Assembly (NCBI RefSeq): GCF_001653455.1
Contig: NZ_CP011486.1
Span: 62,001 to 126,000, forward strand
Direction: 5' to 3'
DNA from: Helicobacter pylori
GTDB taxonomy: Bacteria; Campylobacterota; Campylobacteria; Campylobacterales; Helicobacteraceae
Length of the DNA: 64,000 bases
Both the position numbers and the translations under genes were made by a program. Positions within the stretch are counted from its first letter, which is position 1; each line of letters starts with the position of its first letter. Below, in pieces: positions 6,314 to 15,777 of this stretch. The notes below the pieces were generated by a model. It had not been told where the DNA came from. It ran no database searches and saw nothing but the letters and a program-made list of their open reading frames with translations.

Positions 6314-8759
6314 TGTGAATGCTTTATTGCAAAAATTAGACGATGACCTAGAAAAAGTGAGCGCTAAAAAAGAGCCAGAGAGTTTTCTTAACCCGCTCTT
6401 CAATCAAATTCAAGAATACCAAAAGAGTATCAGACAAGTTCAAGCGCAATTTGGAGAGACGCTTTATTTTAATGAGACGAGTTCTTACCCCAGATTTTTG
6501 AGTTGCGGCTTGTTGGAGGTTAAAGGCAAGAATGGCGCCAATCAGGTTTTTGAACCCTTTTATTTGCCCAGAGTTTATCCTTTCCCCCCTAAAAGTTTGT
6601 GTATAGAGAGCGAAAGAGACGGGCAGTTTTTGAGGGAAATGCTCATGCGCTTACTCTCTAGTGCGCCTTTAGTGCAACTGGAAGTGATCTTAGTTGATGC
6701 ACTGAGTTTGGGGGGCATTTTCAATCTGGCCAGAAGGCTTTTAAGTAGAGACAATGACTTTATTTACCAACAAAGGATTTTAACTGAAAGCAAGGAAATA
6801 GAAGAAGCTTTAAAACATTTGTATGAATATTTAAAGGTTAATTTGCAAGAAAAATTAGCCGGTTATAAAGATTTTGCACATTATAATGAAAACGCTACAG
6901 ACCCTTTGCCTTTAAAAGCGCTTTTTTTAAGCGGGATAGACGCTTTGAATAAAGACGCGCTTTATTATTTGGAAAAGATCATGCGTTTTGGTTCTCAAAA
7001 TGGGGTTTTGAGCTTTGTCAATTTGGAGAGCGAAAAAAACAATAAATCCGCAGAAGATTTGAAAAAACATGCGGAGTTTTTTAGGGATAGGACAAGTTTT
7101 GAACGCTTAAAATATCTTAATGTAGAAGTCATCAACGATCAAGGTATCCAATCCCAACACATGAAAGAATTCGCTGATAAAATCAAAGCGTATTACGAGC
7201 AAAAAAAAGAAGTTAAAAGGGAGTTGAAAGACCTGCAAAGAGAGGGTGAATTTTGGACGAAAAGCTCCCAGGATGAAGTGGTTGTGCCGGTGGGGTGGGA
7301 TATTAACCATAAAGAAGTGCGTTTTGAAATCGGTAAAGCGCAAAACCACACGCTCATTTGCGGGCGTAGCGGGAGCGGGAAATCCAATTTCTTGCATGTG
7401 TTGATTCAAAATTTAGCTTTCTACTACGCGCCCAATGAAGTCCAACTCTTTTTATTAGACTATAAAGAGGGGGTGGAATTTAACGCCTATACCAATCCGA
7501 ATCCTTTAGAGCATGCGAGGTTGGTGAGCGTGGAAAGTTCGGTAGGTTTTGGCATTAGTTTTTTAAGCTGGCTTTGTAAAGAAATGGAAAAAAGAGCCAG
7601 TCTGTTCAAGCAATTTGGGGTGAAAGATTTACAAGATTATAGAAAGCATGAGGAAATGCCCAGACTGATTGTCGTGATTGATGAATTTCAGGTGCTTTTT
7701 AGCAATAACTCCACTAAAGGGAAAGAGAGCGTGGAACGATCTTTAAACACTCTGCTTAAAAAGGGCCGTAGCTATGGGATTCATTTAATCTTAGCCACTC
7801 AAACCATGCGCGGCACTAATATCAGTAGCAGCCTTAAGGCTCAAATCGCTAACCGCATCGCTTTACCTATGGATGCAGAAGATAGCGATAGCGTTTTGGG
7901 CGATGATGCGGCTTGTGAGCTTGTCATGCCAGAAGGCATTTTTAACAACAACGGAGGGCATAAAAAATACCACACCAAGATGAGTATCCCTAAAGCCCCT
8001 GATGATTTCAAAGCCTTTATCCAAAAAATCCATACTGAATTTAACCAAAGAGGTCTTGACCCCATAGAGCATAAAATCTATAATGGTGAAGAGCGTTTAA
8101 AAATACCTAATATTCTTAAAGCTAATGCAATGCGCTTGCATCTAGGAAAAGGGGTGGATTACGAACAAAAGGACTTTATGATTGGGTTTGAAAACAACGA
8201 ATCGCATTTGTTGGTGGTGAGCAACAACATAGAATCTCGTGCAATTTTAATGAAGCTTTTAGCCCAAAACATCAAAAGCGCAGATAAAGAATGGATTTTT
8301 TGCAATGCAGAAAAACGCCTTATGAGGTATTTTGACACAAAAGAATACGGCATTGCACCTAGAGAAAACGCTTTAAACGCTTTGGATAGCGTTGCAATCC
8401 CTAATAGCGTGTTAATGATAGACAATTTAAACGAAGCGAAGGAATTGCATGATAAAGCAGGGTTGGAGAAATTAAAATCGTTTTTAGAAAAAGCCACCGA
8501 CAACGAGCAGTATTGCGTCATTTTTGCACATGATCTCAAGCAAATTTCTTCAAATTACAATCCTGGTGGTAGTTTGAAAGATTTGTTGAAAAGCCACTTC
8601 AAGCAATGCCTAGCTTTTGGGTGCAATGATGAAAGCTTAAGGGCCATCAAAAGCTTGCACGCTAGGGAAAACGATTTATCATTAAAAACCAAACACAACG
8701 CGCTCTTCATAGACGCTTCTAAAGACAGCGTTACGGAATTCAGGCCTTTTACAGAGTGA
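6306..8759 (+). CDS. FtsK/SpoIIIE-type ATPase (EssC/EccC-like), HP0066
   Basis: 817 residues. Residues 1-300 look like a degenerate P-loop domain (hydrophobic VILVDALSLGG and ALFLSGIDAL strands but no GKS). The central FtsK/SpoIIIE domain is intact: Walker A GRSGSGKSN at 353-361, Walker B LIVVIDEFQ around 455-463, and a downstream ILATQ strand. A third, degenerate ATPase-like domain follows (LLVVSNN... near 640, NSVLMIDNLNE near 700). Three tandem P-loop modules with one functional site recall EccC/EssC of type VII systems, but there are no N-terminal membrane helices or FHA domains, so it cannot itself be a membrane anchor. It lacks the C-terminal gamma domain of true FtsK. It closes the operon and is followed by a terminator hairpin. 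Confidence 0.85.
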   Translation: MIDVNALLQKLDDDLEKVSAKKEPESFLNPLFNQIQEYQKSIRQVQAQFGETLYFNETSSYPRFLSCGLLEVKGKNGANQVFEPFYLPRVYPFPPKSLCIESERDGQFLREMLMRLLSSAPLVQLEVILVDALSLGGIFNLARRLLSRDNDFIYQQRILTESKEIEEALKHLYEYLKVNLQEKLAGYKDFAHYNENATDPLPLKALFLSGIDALNKDALYYLEKIMRFGSQNGVLSFVNLESEKNNKSAEDLKKHAEFFRDRTSFERLKYLNVEVINDQGIQSQHMKEFADKIKAYYEQKKEVKRELKDLQREGEFWTKSSQDEVVVPVGWDINHKEVRFEIGKAQNHTLICGRSGSGKSNFLHVLIQNLAFYYAPNEVQLFLLDYKEGVEFNAYTNPNPLEHARLVSVESSVGFGISFLSWLCKEMEKRASLFKQFGVKDLQDYRKHEEMPRLIVVIDEFQVLFSNNSTKGKESVERSLNTLLKKGRSYGIHLILATQTMRGTNISSSLKAQIANRIALPMDAEDSDSVLGDDAACELVMPEGIFNNNGGHKKYHTKMSIPKAPDDFKAFIQKIHTEFNQRGLDPIEHKIYNGEERLKIPNILKANAMRLHLGKGVDYEQKDFMIGFENNESHLLVVSNNIESRAILMKLLAQNIKSADKEWIFCNAEKRLMRYFDTKEYGIAPRENALNALDSVAIPNSVLMIDNLNEAKELHDKAGLEKLKSFLEKATDNEQYCVIFAHDLKQISSNYNPGGSLKDLLKSHFKQCLAFGCNDESLRAIKSLHARENDLSLKTKHNALFIDASKDSVTEFRPFTE

Positions 8760-8762
8760 AGC

Positions 8763-8792
8763 GCCCAACCGCTAAAAACGCTTGGGCTTTTT
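8763..8792 (+). terminator. Rho-independent terminator after the ATPase gene
   Basis: GCCCAA at 8763-8768 pairs with TTGGGC at 8782-8787 and is followed by five T residues. It lies three bases after the stop codon. Confidence 0.65.
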
Positions 8793-9038
8793 AGGTTGAT
8801 GTTGCCCATGGGAAGAGTTTCTCACTCTGTGTCCCTATAGTAGGGATTTTACAGAGTTTGAATTCTAACGCATTCTCTTTCACGCATCATATTTCCAAAG
8901 CGTAACTTTGCACGCTTCTTAGATACGAATGGGGATATATCCCATGAATTAGCAGTATTCAATCCAATCGCTGAATAAGGTTTTTAAAAAAAAGGGGTCA
9001 AAAAGACTAAAGGGTTTAGTCTTTTTAGATTTTTAGCT
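8793..9038. other. Spacer between the convergent ATPase and ureH genes
   Basis: No gene seen. It holds a nested hairpin (ACTCTGT 8824-8830 with ACAGAGT 8851-8857, enclosing TCCCTA 8832-8837 with TAGGGA 8841-8846), a 12-base perfect palindrome GGGATATATCCC at 8932-8943, and the ureH-side terminator. The 11-mer TTTTACAGAGT occurs at 8747 and again exactly 100 bases later at 8847. Confidence 0.5.
9000..9026. terminator. Bidirectional terminator between ureH and HP0066
   Basis: AAAAAGACTAAA (9000-9011) and TTTAGTCTTTTT (9015-9026) form a perfect 12-bp stem with a 3-base loop and T-runs on both strands. It would end the ureIEFGH transcript on the minus strand. Confidence 0.8.
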
Positions 9039-9821
9039 TTAAATTTTTTGCGTGACTAAACGAGCGATTTTTTCTCTTAAAGCCAATAAGGGTTCTGAGC
9101 CTTTCGCTAAAGCTTTTAAGCATAAATGAGAACTAGCGATCTCGCTCACTGCCCCATCCACTTCGGCTTCTTCAATCCATTCTCGCGCACCAGACAGCTC
9201 TAAAGGGCAATTGATAAGCACCAGATTCAAATAATGCGTATAGCCATCAAACATGCACATGTTGGTCATGTCGGTGGTTTTTGGATCTAAAATCGTGTTG
9301 TCGTAATAGATGGGTTTCTCATCTTGTGAAATAGAGATTTTAGTGTGCAAGCGGTTGAATTGGAACAATTCATTCCGTGCCACTCGCCCAGCGACAATGA
9401 TTTCACTATAAAGCAACTGGGAGCTAGAATGCAAAGAAATCGTGGTATTGCCCTTAAAATGCGCGTTTTCAAAAGGGATCAAGGGAAAAGGTGCGAAGTC
9501 TAAAAAAGCGTTTTCTCCCACAACAATATGCATGTCTCTGCTAGCAAACCCGTCTTCGGTGTTGTGGATTTTCTCAAAGGATTGCGAAGTGATCCTTAAC
9601 TTGCAATGTTGACCGATGTTCAATTGCATGTCTTGCGCATCGCCTTTCATTAAGCCAGGGCTTACCGCTAAAAGCATGATTTCAGCTAAATCGTCTTTAG
9701 GGTAAAAAGGCGCCATGAGTTTAAAGGGGGGCGTGAAGAAATTGTCTTCAATCACGCACCGCCCGTCAGCCCCTATTTTGGTTTTTAGCCTGAGCTTGGA
9801 ATCTTGAGCGTAAGTAGTCAT
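9039..9821 (-). CDS. ureH: Urease accessory protein UreH (UreD family)
   Basis: 260 residues; the family member in H. pylori is about 265. UreH is the UreD-type scaffold that binds urease apoprotein and recruits the UreF-UreG complex so that nickel can be passed to the active site in the cytosol. Recognised by the whole-length match to H. pylori UreH, for example [15 protein letters not shown] and [12 protein letters not shown]. The ATG at 9821 is preferred over the in-frame TTG before it; it overlaps the ureG stop by one base (TGATG), indicating coupled translation. The C-terminus is a few residues shorter than the reference (ends LVTQKI). Last gene of the ureIEFGH operon. Confidence 0.95.
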   Translation of the reverse strand: MTTYAQDSKLRLKTKIGADGRCVIEDNFFTPPFKLMAPFYPKDDLAEIMLLAVSPGLMKGDAQDMQLNIGQHCKLRITSQSFEKIHNTEDGFASRDMHIVVGENAFLDFAPFPLIPFENAHFKGNTTISLHSSSQLLYSEIIVAGRVARNELFQFNRLHTKISISQDEKPIYYDNTILDPKTTDMTNMCMFDGYTHYLNLVLINCPLELSGAREWIEEAEVDGAVSEIASSHLCLKALAKGSEPLLALREKIARLVTQKI

Positions 9822-10420
9822 CAATCTTCCAATAAAGCGTTGCGCTTAATCCAAGCGATCACATCATCTAGACCTTCTTTAGAGCGGATATTTGTAAAAA
9901 TGAAGGGCTTTTCGCCGCGCATCTTTTTAGAATCCCTTTCCATGACTTTCAAGTCCGCTCCCACATAGGGGGCTAAATCAATTTTATTGATGACAAGCAA
10001 GTCTGAGCGCGTGATTCCTGGGCCACCTTTCCTGGGGATTTTATCGCCTTCAGCCACATCAATCACAAAAATCGTAAAGTCCGCTAACTCTGGGTTAAAA
10101 GTCGCCGAAAGGTTATCGCCTCCGCTTTCAATCAAAAGCAATTCCAAATTAGGGAAACGGCCATGCATTTCTTCTACCGCTTCTAAATTCATGGAAGCGT
10201 CTTCTCTAATGGCGGTGTGAGGACAGCCTCCTGTTTCTACGCCAATAATCCTCTCTCGTGGCATCACCGAATTTTTACACATAAACTCGGCGTCTTCTTT
10301 AGTGTAAATATCATTAGTGATAACCGCCATGTCATAGTCTTTTGACATGTGGCGCGTTAACGCTTCAATCAAGGCGGTTTTACCGCTTCCTACAGGACCA
10401 CAAACTCCAATTTTTACCAT
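9821..10420 (-). CDS. ureG: Urease accessory GTPase UreG
   Basis: 199 residues, a SIMIBI-class GTPase. The P-loop GPVGSGKT is at residues 8-15, the CPH nickel-binding motif in [11 protein letters not shown] at about 65-75, and the guanine-specificity motif NKID near 146. UreG delivers nickel to urease in a GTP-dependent complex with UreE, UreF and UreH. The start is taken at ATG 10420 (GAAAGGAAATTTT before it), which gives the usual length; the frame extends five codons further upstream without support. It lies between ureF and ureH in the same transcript. Confidence 0.97.
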   Translation of the reverse strand: MVKIGVCGPVGSGKTALIEALTRHMSKDYDMAVITNDIYTKEDAEFMCKNSVMPRERIIGVETGGCPHTAIREDASMNLEAVEEMHGRFPNLELLLIESGGDNLSATFNPELADFTIFVIDVAEGDKIPRKGGPGITRSDLLVINKIDLAPYVGADLKVMERDSKKMRGEKPFIFTNIRSKEGLDDVIAWIKRNALLED

Positions 10421-10450
10421 AAAATTTCCTTTCAATGTTGAGGTTAAAAT

Positions 10451-11212
<762 letters not shown>

Positions 11213-11219
11213 CTACTTT

Positions 11220-11732
11220 TTATTTCATTACCACTTTAAAATCGCTCGCCAGTGAGACCTTAAAACTAGGCTCGTTATGGGGCATGCTCACGGTCAAGCG
11301 TTCTTTTGAATCCAGTTTTGAACTTAAAACACGATTTTGCACCCCTAACTTTTCCAATAAGGCTAGCGTGGGTTTTTCAAATGGTGTTTTAAATTCAAAT
11401 TGAGACTCGCCATAGTATAAGGCTGCATGGCGGTTTCCTATTTCATAGCATATTTTGGCTACTTCGGCCACGCTTTTAGCTTGAATGTGAATCACTTCAG
11501 AATCCAAGATATTGATGGCGATAATTTCCTTCTCTTCTTTAAATAAAATATCCCCTTGAGAGAGACCCAGCTTGGGAGCGTCTTTAAGGCGTATGGCTAT
11601 GTCTTTATTTTGCCTAGTTTTAAAGCGAGCGATTTTTTTTCTCGTTTCAAACCATTCTAAATCCACATAATCCACCTTGAAATCTAAGGGGTTTAAATCC
11701 CTTAAATTGCCCATCAAACGCTCTATGATCAT
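11220..11732 (-). CDS. ureE: Urease nickel metallochaperone UreE
   Basis: 170 residues, full length. The N-terminal peptide-binding-like domain is followed by the metal-binding domain containing GNRHAALYYGE, whose His near residue 102 binds nickel at the dimer interface. H. pylori UreE has no long His-rich tail, and none is seen here. It hands nickel to UreG. ureE follows ureI with almost no gap (ureI stop at 11734-11736, ureE start at 11732), consistent with one ureIEFGH message. Confidence 0.97.
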   Translation of the reverse strand: MIIERLMGNLRDLNPLDFKVDYVDLEWFETRKKIARFKTRQNKDIAIRLKDAPKLGLSQGDILFKEEKEIIAINILDSEVIHIQAKSVAEVAKICYEIGNRHAALYYGESQFEFKTPFEKPTLALLEKLGVQNRVLSSKLDSKERLTVSMPHNEPSFKVSLASDFKVVMK

Positions 11733-11733
11733 C

Positions 11734-12321
11734 TCACACCCAGTGTTGGATAAAGAGCAACCAAGCAGGAATCCAAGCGGTTAAAATACCTTCAATGATG
11801 GCAAGCCATGGAGTGAATTTCCCTAAAGGAATTTTCAAGATGTTTTCAATAAAAGCAGTAAGCCACAAAACACCCCAAGCCAACCAAATGATAGCCCACC
11901 AATCGCCTTCAGTGATGCCTAATACTTTATGGTCATCTAGCATATCGCTATAGTGAGATAAAATCGCAGCAGGAACAGTGTTGATCGCTACGAACAAGCT
12001 ATACCAAGAGTAAGGCCTCCAATCCAAACCAAAAGTGTGGTTGATAGCTGCATACAAGTAGGTAAAACCAAACAATAACCCAGTAGCTGGCCCATAGAAA
12101 CTAGTCAAATGGTGCGATACTTGAGCAATATCTTCTGCACCTTCTACAGGGGCTGTAGGGTGGAGTGCGGAATAAGTGATGACCACCACATTACATACAA
12201 TGGAAAGCCCACCCACAAAAAAGTTCATCACCGCAGTGCTTTTGGGGTCAACTTTAGTCAAACCACAAATCCCGTTGCTGATCAAAACAATCCCAACATA
12301 TAACAATACAAGTCCTAGCAT
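11734..12321 (-). CDS. ureI: Acid-gated urea channel UreI
   Basis: 195 residues with six hydrophobic membrane segments. UreI is a hexameric inner-membrane channel that opens at acidic periplasmic pH to let urea reach cytoplasmic urease. The match to H. pylori UreI is essentially complete: LGLVLLYVGIVLISNG at the start, a periplasmic loop with several His and Asp/Glu (HPTAPVEGAEDIAQVSHH) whose protonation gates the channel, and the C-terminal LLFIQHWV. First gene of the ureIEFGH part, 190 bases after ureB, with its own -10 box plus read-through from ureAB. Confidence 0.98.
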   Translation of the reverse strand: MLGLVLLYVGIVLISNGICGLTKVDPKSTAVMNFFVGGLSIVCNVVVITYSALHPTAPVEGAEDIAQVSHHLTSFYGPATGLLFGFTYLYAAINHTFGLDWRPYSWYSLFVAINTVPAAILSHYSDMLDDHKVLGITEGDWWAIIWLAWGVLWLTAFIENILKIPLGKFTPWLAIIEGILTAWIPAWLLFIQHWV

Positions 12322-12391
12322 TGCCTTTTCCTTCCAAACAAAAATTTTTACAACAAACGCACCTTACGAATAACTTTTGTTGCTTGAGCTA

Positions 12392-12397
12392 ATCATA
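12392..12397 (-). promoter_or_regulatory. Candidate -10 box of the ureI promoter
   Basis: TATGAT on the minus strand, about 70 bases before the ureI start, inside the ureB-ureI spacer. A second urease promoter here is established for H. pylori; the exact box is my reading. Confidence 0.45.
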
Positions 12398-12430
12398 AAG
12401 AAAAATAGTAAATTGATCAAAAATAAAAAC

Positions 12431-12473
12431 AAAAAAAGCCCCCAATCCTTTGATAATCAAAAAATTAGGGAGC
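12431..12473 (-). terminator. Partial terminator between ureB and ureI
   Basis: On the minus strand GCTCCC(T)AAT pairs with ATTGGGGGC around a loop that itself contains TTTGAT/ATCAAA, followed by seven T residues (12437-12431). It ends most ureAB messages while leaving some read-through into ureIEFGH. Confidence 0.7.
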
Positions 12474-12511
12474 TACAAACTAAGATTTAGGGAGAAACAC
12501 TCCCAAAAATC

Positions 12512-14221
12512 CTAGAAAATGCTAAAGAGTTGCGCCAAGCTCACTTTATTAGCCGGTTTAGAAGTTACTTCTTTACCATCCACGAATACATGGTAGGTTT
12601 CAGGATTGACTTCAATGTGAGCGGTAGTGTCGTTGAATTGCATGTCTTTTTTAGTGATGTTTCTGCAATTTTTAACCGGTAATACTTGTCTTTCAAGCCC
12701 TAACTCTTCTTTAATGCCTTTTTCATAAGCCGCTTGAGACACAAAAGTGATATTTGCATCGTATTTAGCTTTACCATGGTGGGCAAACATTTCTCTGTAA
12801 TAAACCGGTTGTGGGGTAGGGATAGAAGCGTTCGCATCACCCATTTGGCTTAACGCAATGAATCCGCCTTTGATGATCATGTTAGGTTTCACACCAAAGA
12901 ATGCTGGACTCCATAATACCAAGTCAGCCACTTTGCCCACTTCCACAGAGCCTACATACTCGCTAATCCCATGAGCGATTGCTGGGTTAATGGTGTATTT
13001 AGACAAGTAGCGTTTGATTCTGAAGTTGTCGTTGTCGCCTTTTTCTTCTTTCAAGCGGCCAAATTCTTTTTTGTTTTTGTCAGCAGTTTGCCAAGTTCTA
13101 GTGATAACTTCACCCACACGACCCATCGCTTGAGAGTCAGAACTAGTGATAGAGAAAATCCCCATGTCATGCAAAGTGTCTTCAGCTGCAATGGTTTGAG
13201 GGCGAATCCTTGAATCAGCGAACTGAACATCTTCTTTAATGCTTTTATCCAAGTGGTGGCATACCATAAGCATGTCCATGTGTTCGGCTTCTGTATTCAC
13301 GGTGAAAGGGATAGTAGGGTTAGTTGAAGCGGGTAGAATGTTGTGTTCACCGGCTACTTTAATAATATCAGGAGCGTGTCCGCCGCCAGCGCCTTCAGTG
13401 TGGAAAGTGTGCATAGTGCGCCCAGCAATCGCTGCCATAGTGTCTTCTACACAACCGGCTTCATTCAAAGTGTCTGTGTGGATAGCGACTTGCACATCGT
13501 ATTTGTCCGCAACATCTAACGCATGGTTGATTGCAGAGGGAGTGGTACCCCAGTCTTCGTGGATTTTAAAGCCAATTGCACCGGCTTCAATTTGATCGGC
13601 TAAGCTTGCATCATTAGAAGCGTTACCTTTGCCTAAGAAACCTAAGTTCATAGAATATTCTTCAGCCGCTCTGAGCATCCATTTTAAATTTCTTCTACCT
13701 GGAGTGATAGTGGTTGCGTTAGTGCCATCAGCAGGCCCGGTTCCGCCACCAATCATGGTTGTTACACCGCTTGCAAAAGCTGTAGGGATTTGTTGGGGTG
13801 AAATGAAGTGGATGTGTGTGTCAATCCCACCAGCCGTTACGATCAAGCCTTCACCGGCTAGCGCTTCAGTAGCAGGACCCACGCTAAGATTGTTTTTAAC
13901 GCCATCTTGCATGTCTTTGTTACCGCCTTTGCCAATACCAGCGATTTTGCCGTCTTTAATACCAATATCCGCTTTATAAATACCGGTGTAATCCACGATT
14001 AAAGCGTTAGTGATGATTAAATCTAATTCTTCCTTGCTAGGGTTGTTAGATTGGCTCATGCCTTCTCTTAAAGTTTTACCGCCACCGAATTTAAGTTCTT
14101 CGCCATAAATGGTGTAGTCATGTTCTACTTCAGCAATCAAGTCTGTATCACCCAATCTCACTTTATCGCCTGTAGTAGGACCATACATAGATACATATTC
14201 TTTTCTGCTAATCTTTTTCAT
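12512..14221 (-). CDS. ureB: Urease beta subunit UreB (catalytic subunit)
   Basis: 569 residues, full length. Amidohydrolase-fold subunit that hydrolyses urea to ammonia and carbamate with a two-nickel centre. Seen: metal ligands in GGIDTHIHF near residues 132-140; [12 protein letters not shown] near 218, where the Lys is carbamylated to bridge the nickels; His in [12 protein letters not shown] and [11 protein letters not shown]; and the mobile flap [10 protein letters not shown] with its catalytic His near 322. Four bases separate it from ureA; both subunits form the (alpha-beta)12 enzyme. An antisense RNA against its 5' end has been described. Confidence 0.98.
   Translation of the reverse strand: MKKISRKEYVSMYGPTTGDKVRLGDTDLIAEVEHDYTIYGEELKFGGGKTLREGMSQSNNPSKEELDLIITNALIVDYTGIYKADIGIKDGKIAGIGKGGNKDMQDGVKNNLSVGPATEALAGEGLIVTAGGIDTHIHFISPQQIPTAFASGVTTMIGGGTGPADGTNATTITPGRRNLKWMLRAAEEYSMNLGFLGKGNASNDASLADQIEAGAIGFKIHEDWGTTPSAINHALDVADKYDVQVAIHTDTLNEAGCVEDTMAAIAGRTMHTFHTEGAGGGHAPDIIKVAGEHNILPASTNPTIPFTVNTEAEHMDMLMVCHHLDKSIKEDVQFADSRIRPQTIAAEDTLHDMGIFSITSSDSQAMGRVGEVITRTWQTADKNKKEFGRLKEEKGDNDNFRIKRYLSKYTINPAIAHGISEYVGSVEVGKVADLVLWSPAFFGVKPNMIIKGGFIALSQMGDANASIPTPQPVYYREMFAHHGKAKYDANITFVSQAAYEKGIKEELGLERQVLPVKNCRNITKKDMQFNDTTAHIEVNPETYHVFVDGKEVTSKPANKVSLAQLFSIF
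13925..14215 (+). ncRNA. Expected position of the antisense 5'ureB-sRNA
   Basis: Published work describes a roughly 290-nt antisense RNA covering the 5' end of ureB that promotes truncation of the ureAB message under ArsR control. Only the position is inferred. A weak -10-like TAAGAT lies upstream near 13885 on the plus strand. I see no further independent signal. Confidence 0.3.
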
Positions 14222-14224
14222 TTC

Positions 14225-14941
14225 TTACTCCTTAATTGTTTTTACATAGTTGTCATCGCTTTTAGCGCCATGAAAACCACGCTCTTTCGCTCTGTGTAAA
14301 GCAATTTTTTTGCTTTCGTTGTCTGCTTGCCTATCAACCAACGCGTTAAATCCAAAGATTCTTCTGTTGCCACCAATGTCAATCAATTCTACAGATTTTT
14401 CTTCGCCAGGTTCAAACCTTACCGCTGTCCCACTCGCAATATCTAAGCGTTTACCGAAAGTTTTTTCTCTGTCAAAGTCTAAGCATCTATTCACTTCAAA
14501 GAAATGGAAGTGTGAGCCGATTTGAACGGGTCTGTCGCCCACATTTTTAACTTTCACGCTGACAGCTTTTTTGCCTTCGTTGATAGTGATGTCTTCATTT
14601 TTTAAGAACAACTCACCAGGCACTAATTTACCATTAGCCTCAATAGGGGTATGCACGGTTACGAGTTTGGTTCCATCAGGGAACATCGCTTCAATACCCA
14701 CTTCATGGATCATGCTTGCTACGCCGTCCATCACATCATCCGGTTTTAAAAGAGTGCGCCCTTCTTGCATCAATTCAGCCGCACTTTTTTTACCAGCTCT
14801 CGCTTCCTCCATAATATGGGCACTAATCAAAGCTACGGCTTCTACATAGTTAAGCTTAATGCCTTTTTCTTTGCGTTTCCTAGCTAATTCTCCAGCGTAG
14901 TGGAGCATCAACTTATCTAACTCTTTTGGGGTGAGTTTCAT
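14225..14941 (-). CDS. ureA: Urease alpha subunit UreA (gamma/beta fusion)
   Basis: 238 residues. In Helicobacter this subunit fuses the gamma and beta chains of other bacterial ureases: residues 1-100 match the gamma chain ([21 protein letters not shown]) and 110-238 the beta chain ([23 protein letters not shown]). Its start is preceded by AGGAGAATGAG. Promoter and NikR operator lie 60-140 bases upstream. Co-transcribed with ureB. The most abundant proteins of the cell are made from this pair. Confidence 0.98.
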   Translation of the reverse strand: MKLTPKELDKLMLHYAGELARKRKEKGIKLNYVEAVALISAHIMEEARAGKKSAAELMQEGRTLLKPDDVMDGVASMIHEVGIEAMFPDGTKLVTVHTPIEANGKLVPGELFLKNEDITINEGKKAVSVKVKNVGDRPVQIGSHFHFFEVNRCLDFDREKTFGKRLDIASGTAVRFEPGEEKSVELIDIGGNRRIFGFNALVDRQADNESKKIALHRAKERGFHGAKSDDNYVKTIKE

Positions 14942-15002
14942 CTCATTCTCCTATTCTTAAAGTGTTTTTCCTTGAAGACATAACGAAATCAAGGTTGGAG
15001 TA

Positions 15003-15008
15003 ATTGTA
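15003..15008 (-). promoter_or_regulatory. -10 box of the ureA promoter
   Basis: TACAAT on the minus strand, giving a start near 14996 and a leader of about 55 bases, in line with the known ureA promoter. Confidence 0.75.
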
Positions 15009-15045
15009 GCAATGTTTTGATTTACTAAGATTAACAGAAGCGTCT

Positions 15046-15084
15046 ATTAACTAATTATTATTTAAAATGAATTAGTATTATAGT
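15046..15084 (-). promoter_or_regulatory. NikR operator upstream of ureA
   Basis: On the minus strand TATAATACTAA and TAATAATTAGTTA form the AT-rich imperfect dyad bound by nickel-loaded NikR, which activates ureA in H. pylori. It lies about 40-75 bases upstream of the -10 box, the position expected of an activator site. Confidence 0.65.
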
Positions 15085-15210
15085 TTTTGAACCACTATTA
15101 AAGCGTTATTGGAGCGCGTTCAATACCCTTTAGAATGATTTTATAAAAATTTTATCAAAATCAAAAACCCACAAAGTAAGAATTAATGAGAATTAGAATT
15201 GGAGTAATAA

Positions 15211-15286
15211 TGGTGGCCACGACTGGACTTGAACCAGCGGCCACTACCATGTCAAGGTAGTGCTCTACCAACTGAGCTACGCGACC
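15211..15286 (-). tRNA. tRNA-Val (anticodon GAC)
   Basis: A 76-nt cloverleaf. Acceptor stem GGTCGCG pairs with CGTGGCC; D-arm AGCTCAGTTGGTAGAGC; anticodon arm CTACC-TTGACAT-GGTAG with anticodon GAC; T-arm GCTGGTTCAAGTCCAGT; encoded 3' CCA. It lies 17 bases downstream of lspA and may be co-transcribed with it. Confidence 0.95.
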
Positions 15287-15303
15287 TCTATTAAAAAGGG
15301 TGA

Positions 15304-15777
15304 TTATGCCTTAATTTTGTTTTGTTTTTGCTTAAAAAAGAATTGTCTTAATAACAAAACGCCCACGCCCGCATCTATCATCGCATCGGCGAAATTAAAA
15401 ATAGCAAAATCAAATCCATAATGATAATACACATAATCCACAACGCCCCCATGCACAAACCGGTCCAAGATATTAGAAACCCCAGCGCCAAACACCATGC
15501 CAAACTCTATCGCATGGGCTTTAAAAAGTTCTTTTTGGCGCATTAAAAAGATAAAAAGCCCTAAAATTAAAAGGATTTGCAGGTATTTTAAACCCCCCTC
15601 TAAAAAACTAAGCAACGAAAACGCCACGCCCTTATTGAACACTAAAACAATATCTATAACCAAACTTTCATAGCGAAACCCCTCTAAAACAGCGTATTTG
15701 ATCGCTTGATCCACGCCAAAAATAAGGAGAAAAACCCCTATAAAAACCAACAAGCTTTTTTGAGTGGTTTTTAGCAC
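15304..15777 (-). CDS. lspA: Lipoprotein signal peptidase (signal peptidase II)
   Basis: 157 residues with four membrane segments. Inner-membrane aspartyl protease that cleaves signal peptides of diacylglyceryl-modified prolipoproteins, such as those encoded at 28356 and 38905 in this window. Family boxes seen: VDQAIKYAV near residue 22, the catalytic Asp in [23 protein letters not shown] near 102-122, and the second catalytic Asp in [11 protein letters not shown] near 130. Its first 7 bases overlap the end of glmM, so it is translated from the glmM message. Confidence 0.95.
   Translation of the reverse strand: MLKTTQKSLLVFIGVFLLIFGVDQAIKYAVLEGFRYESLVIDIVLVFNKGVAFSLLSFLEGGLKYLQILLILGLFIFLMRQKELFKAHAIEFGMVFGAGVSNILDRFVHGGVVDYVYYHYGFDFAIFNFADAMIDAGVGVLLLRQFFFKQKQNKIKA

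Noticed and set aside
6306-8759. Reading the ATPase as the chromosome translocase FtsK
   Set aside because: It lacks membrane helices and the gamma domain and sits in an Esx-like operon.
12971-14849. Long plus-strand ORFs opposite ureB and ureA
   Set aside because: Shadow frames of highly conserved genes; no start signals. Only the described antisense RNA is kept, with low confidence.
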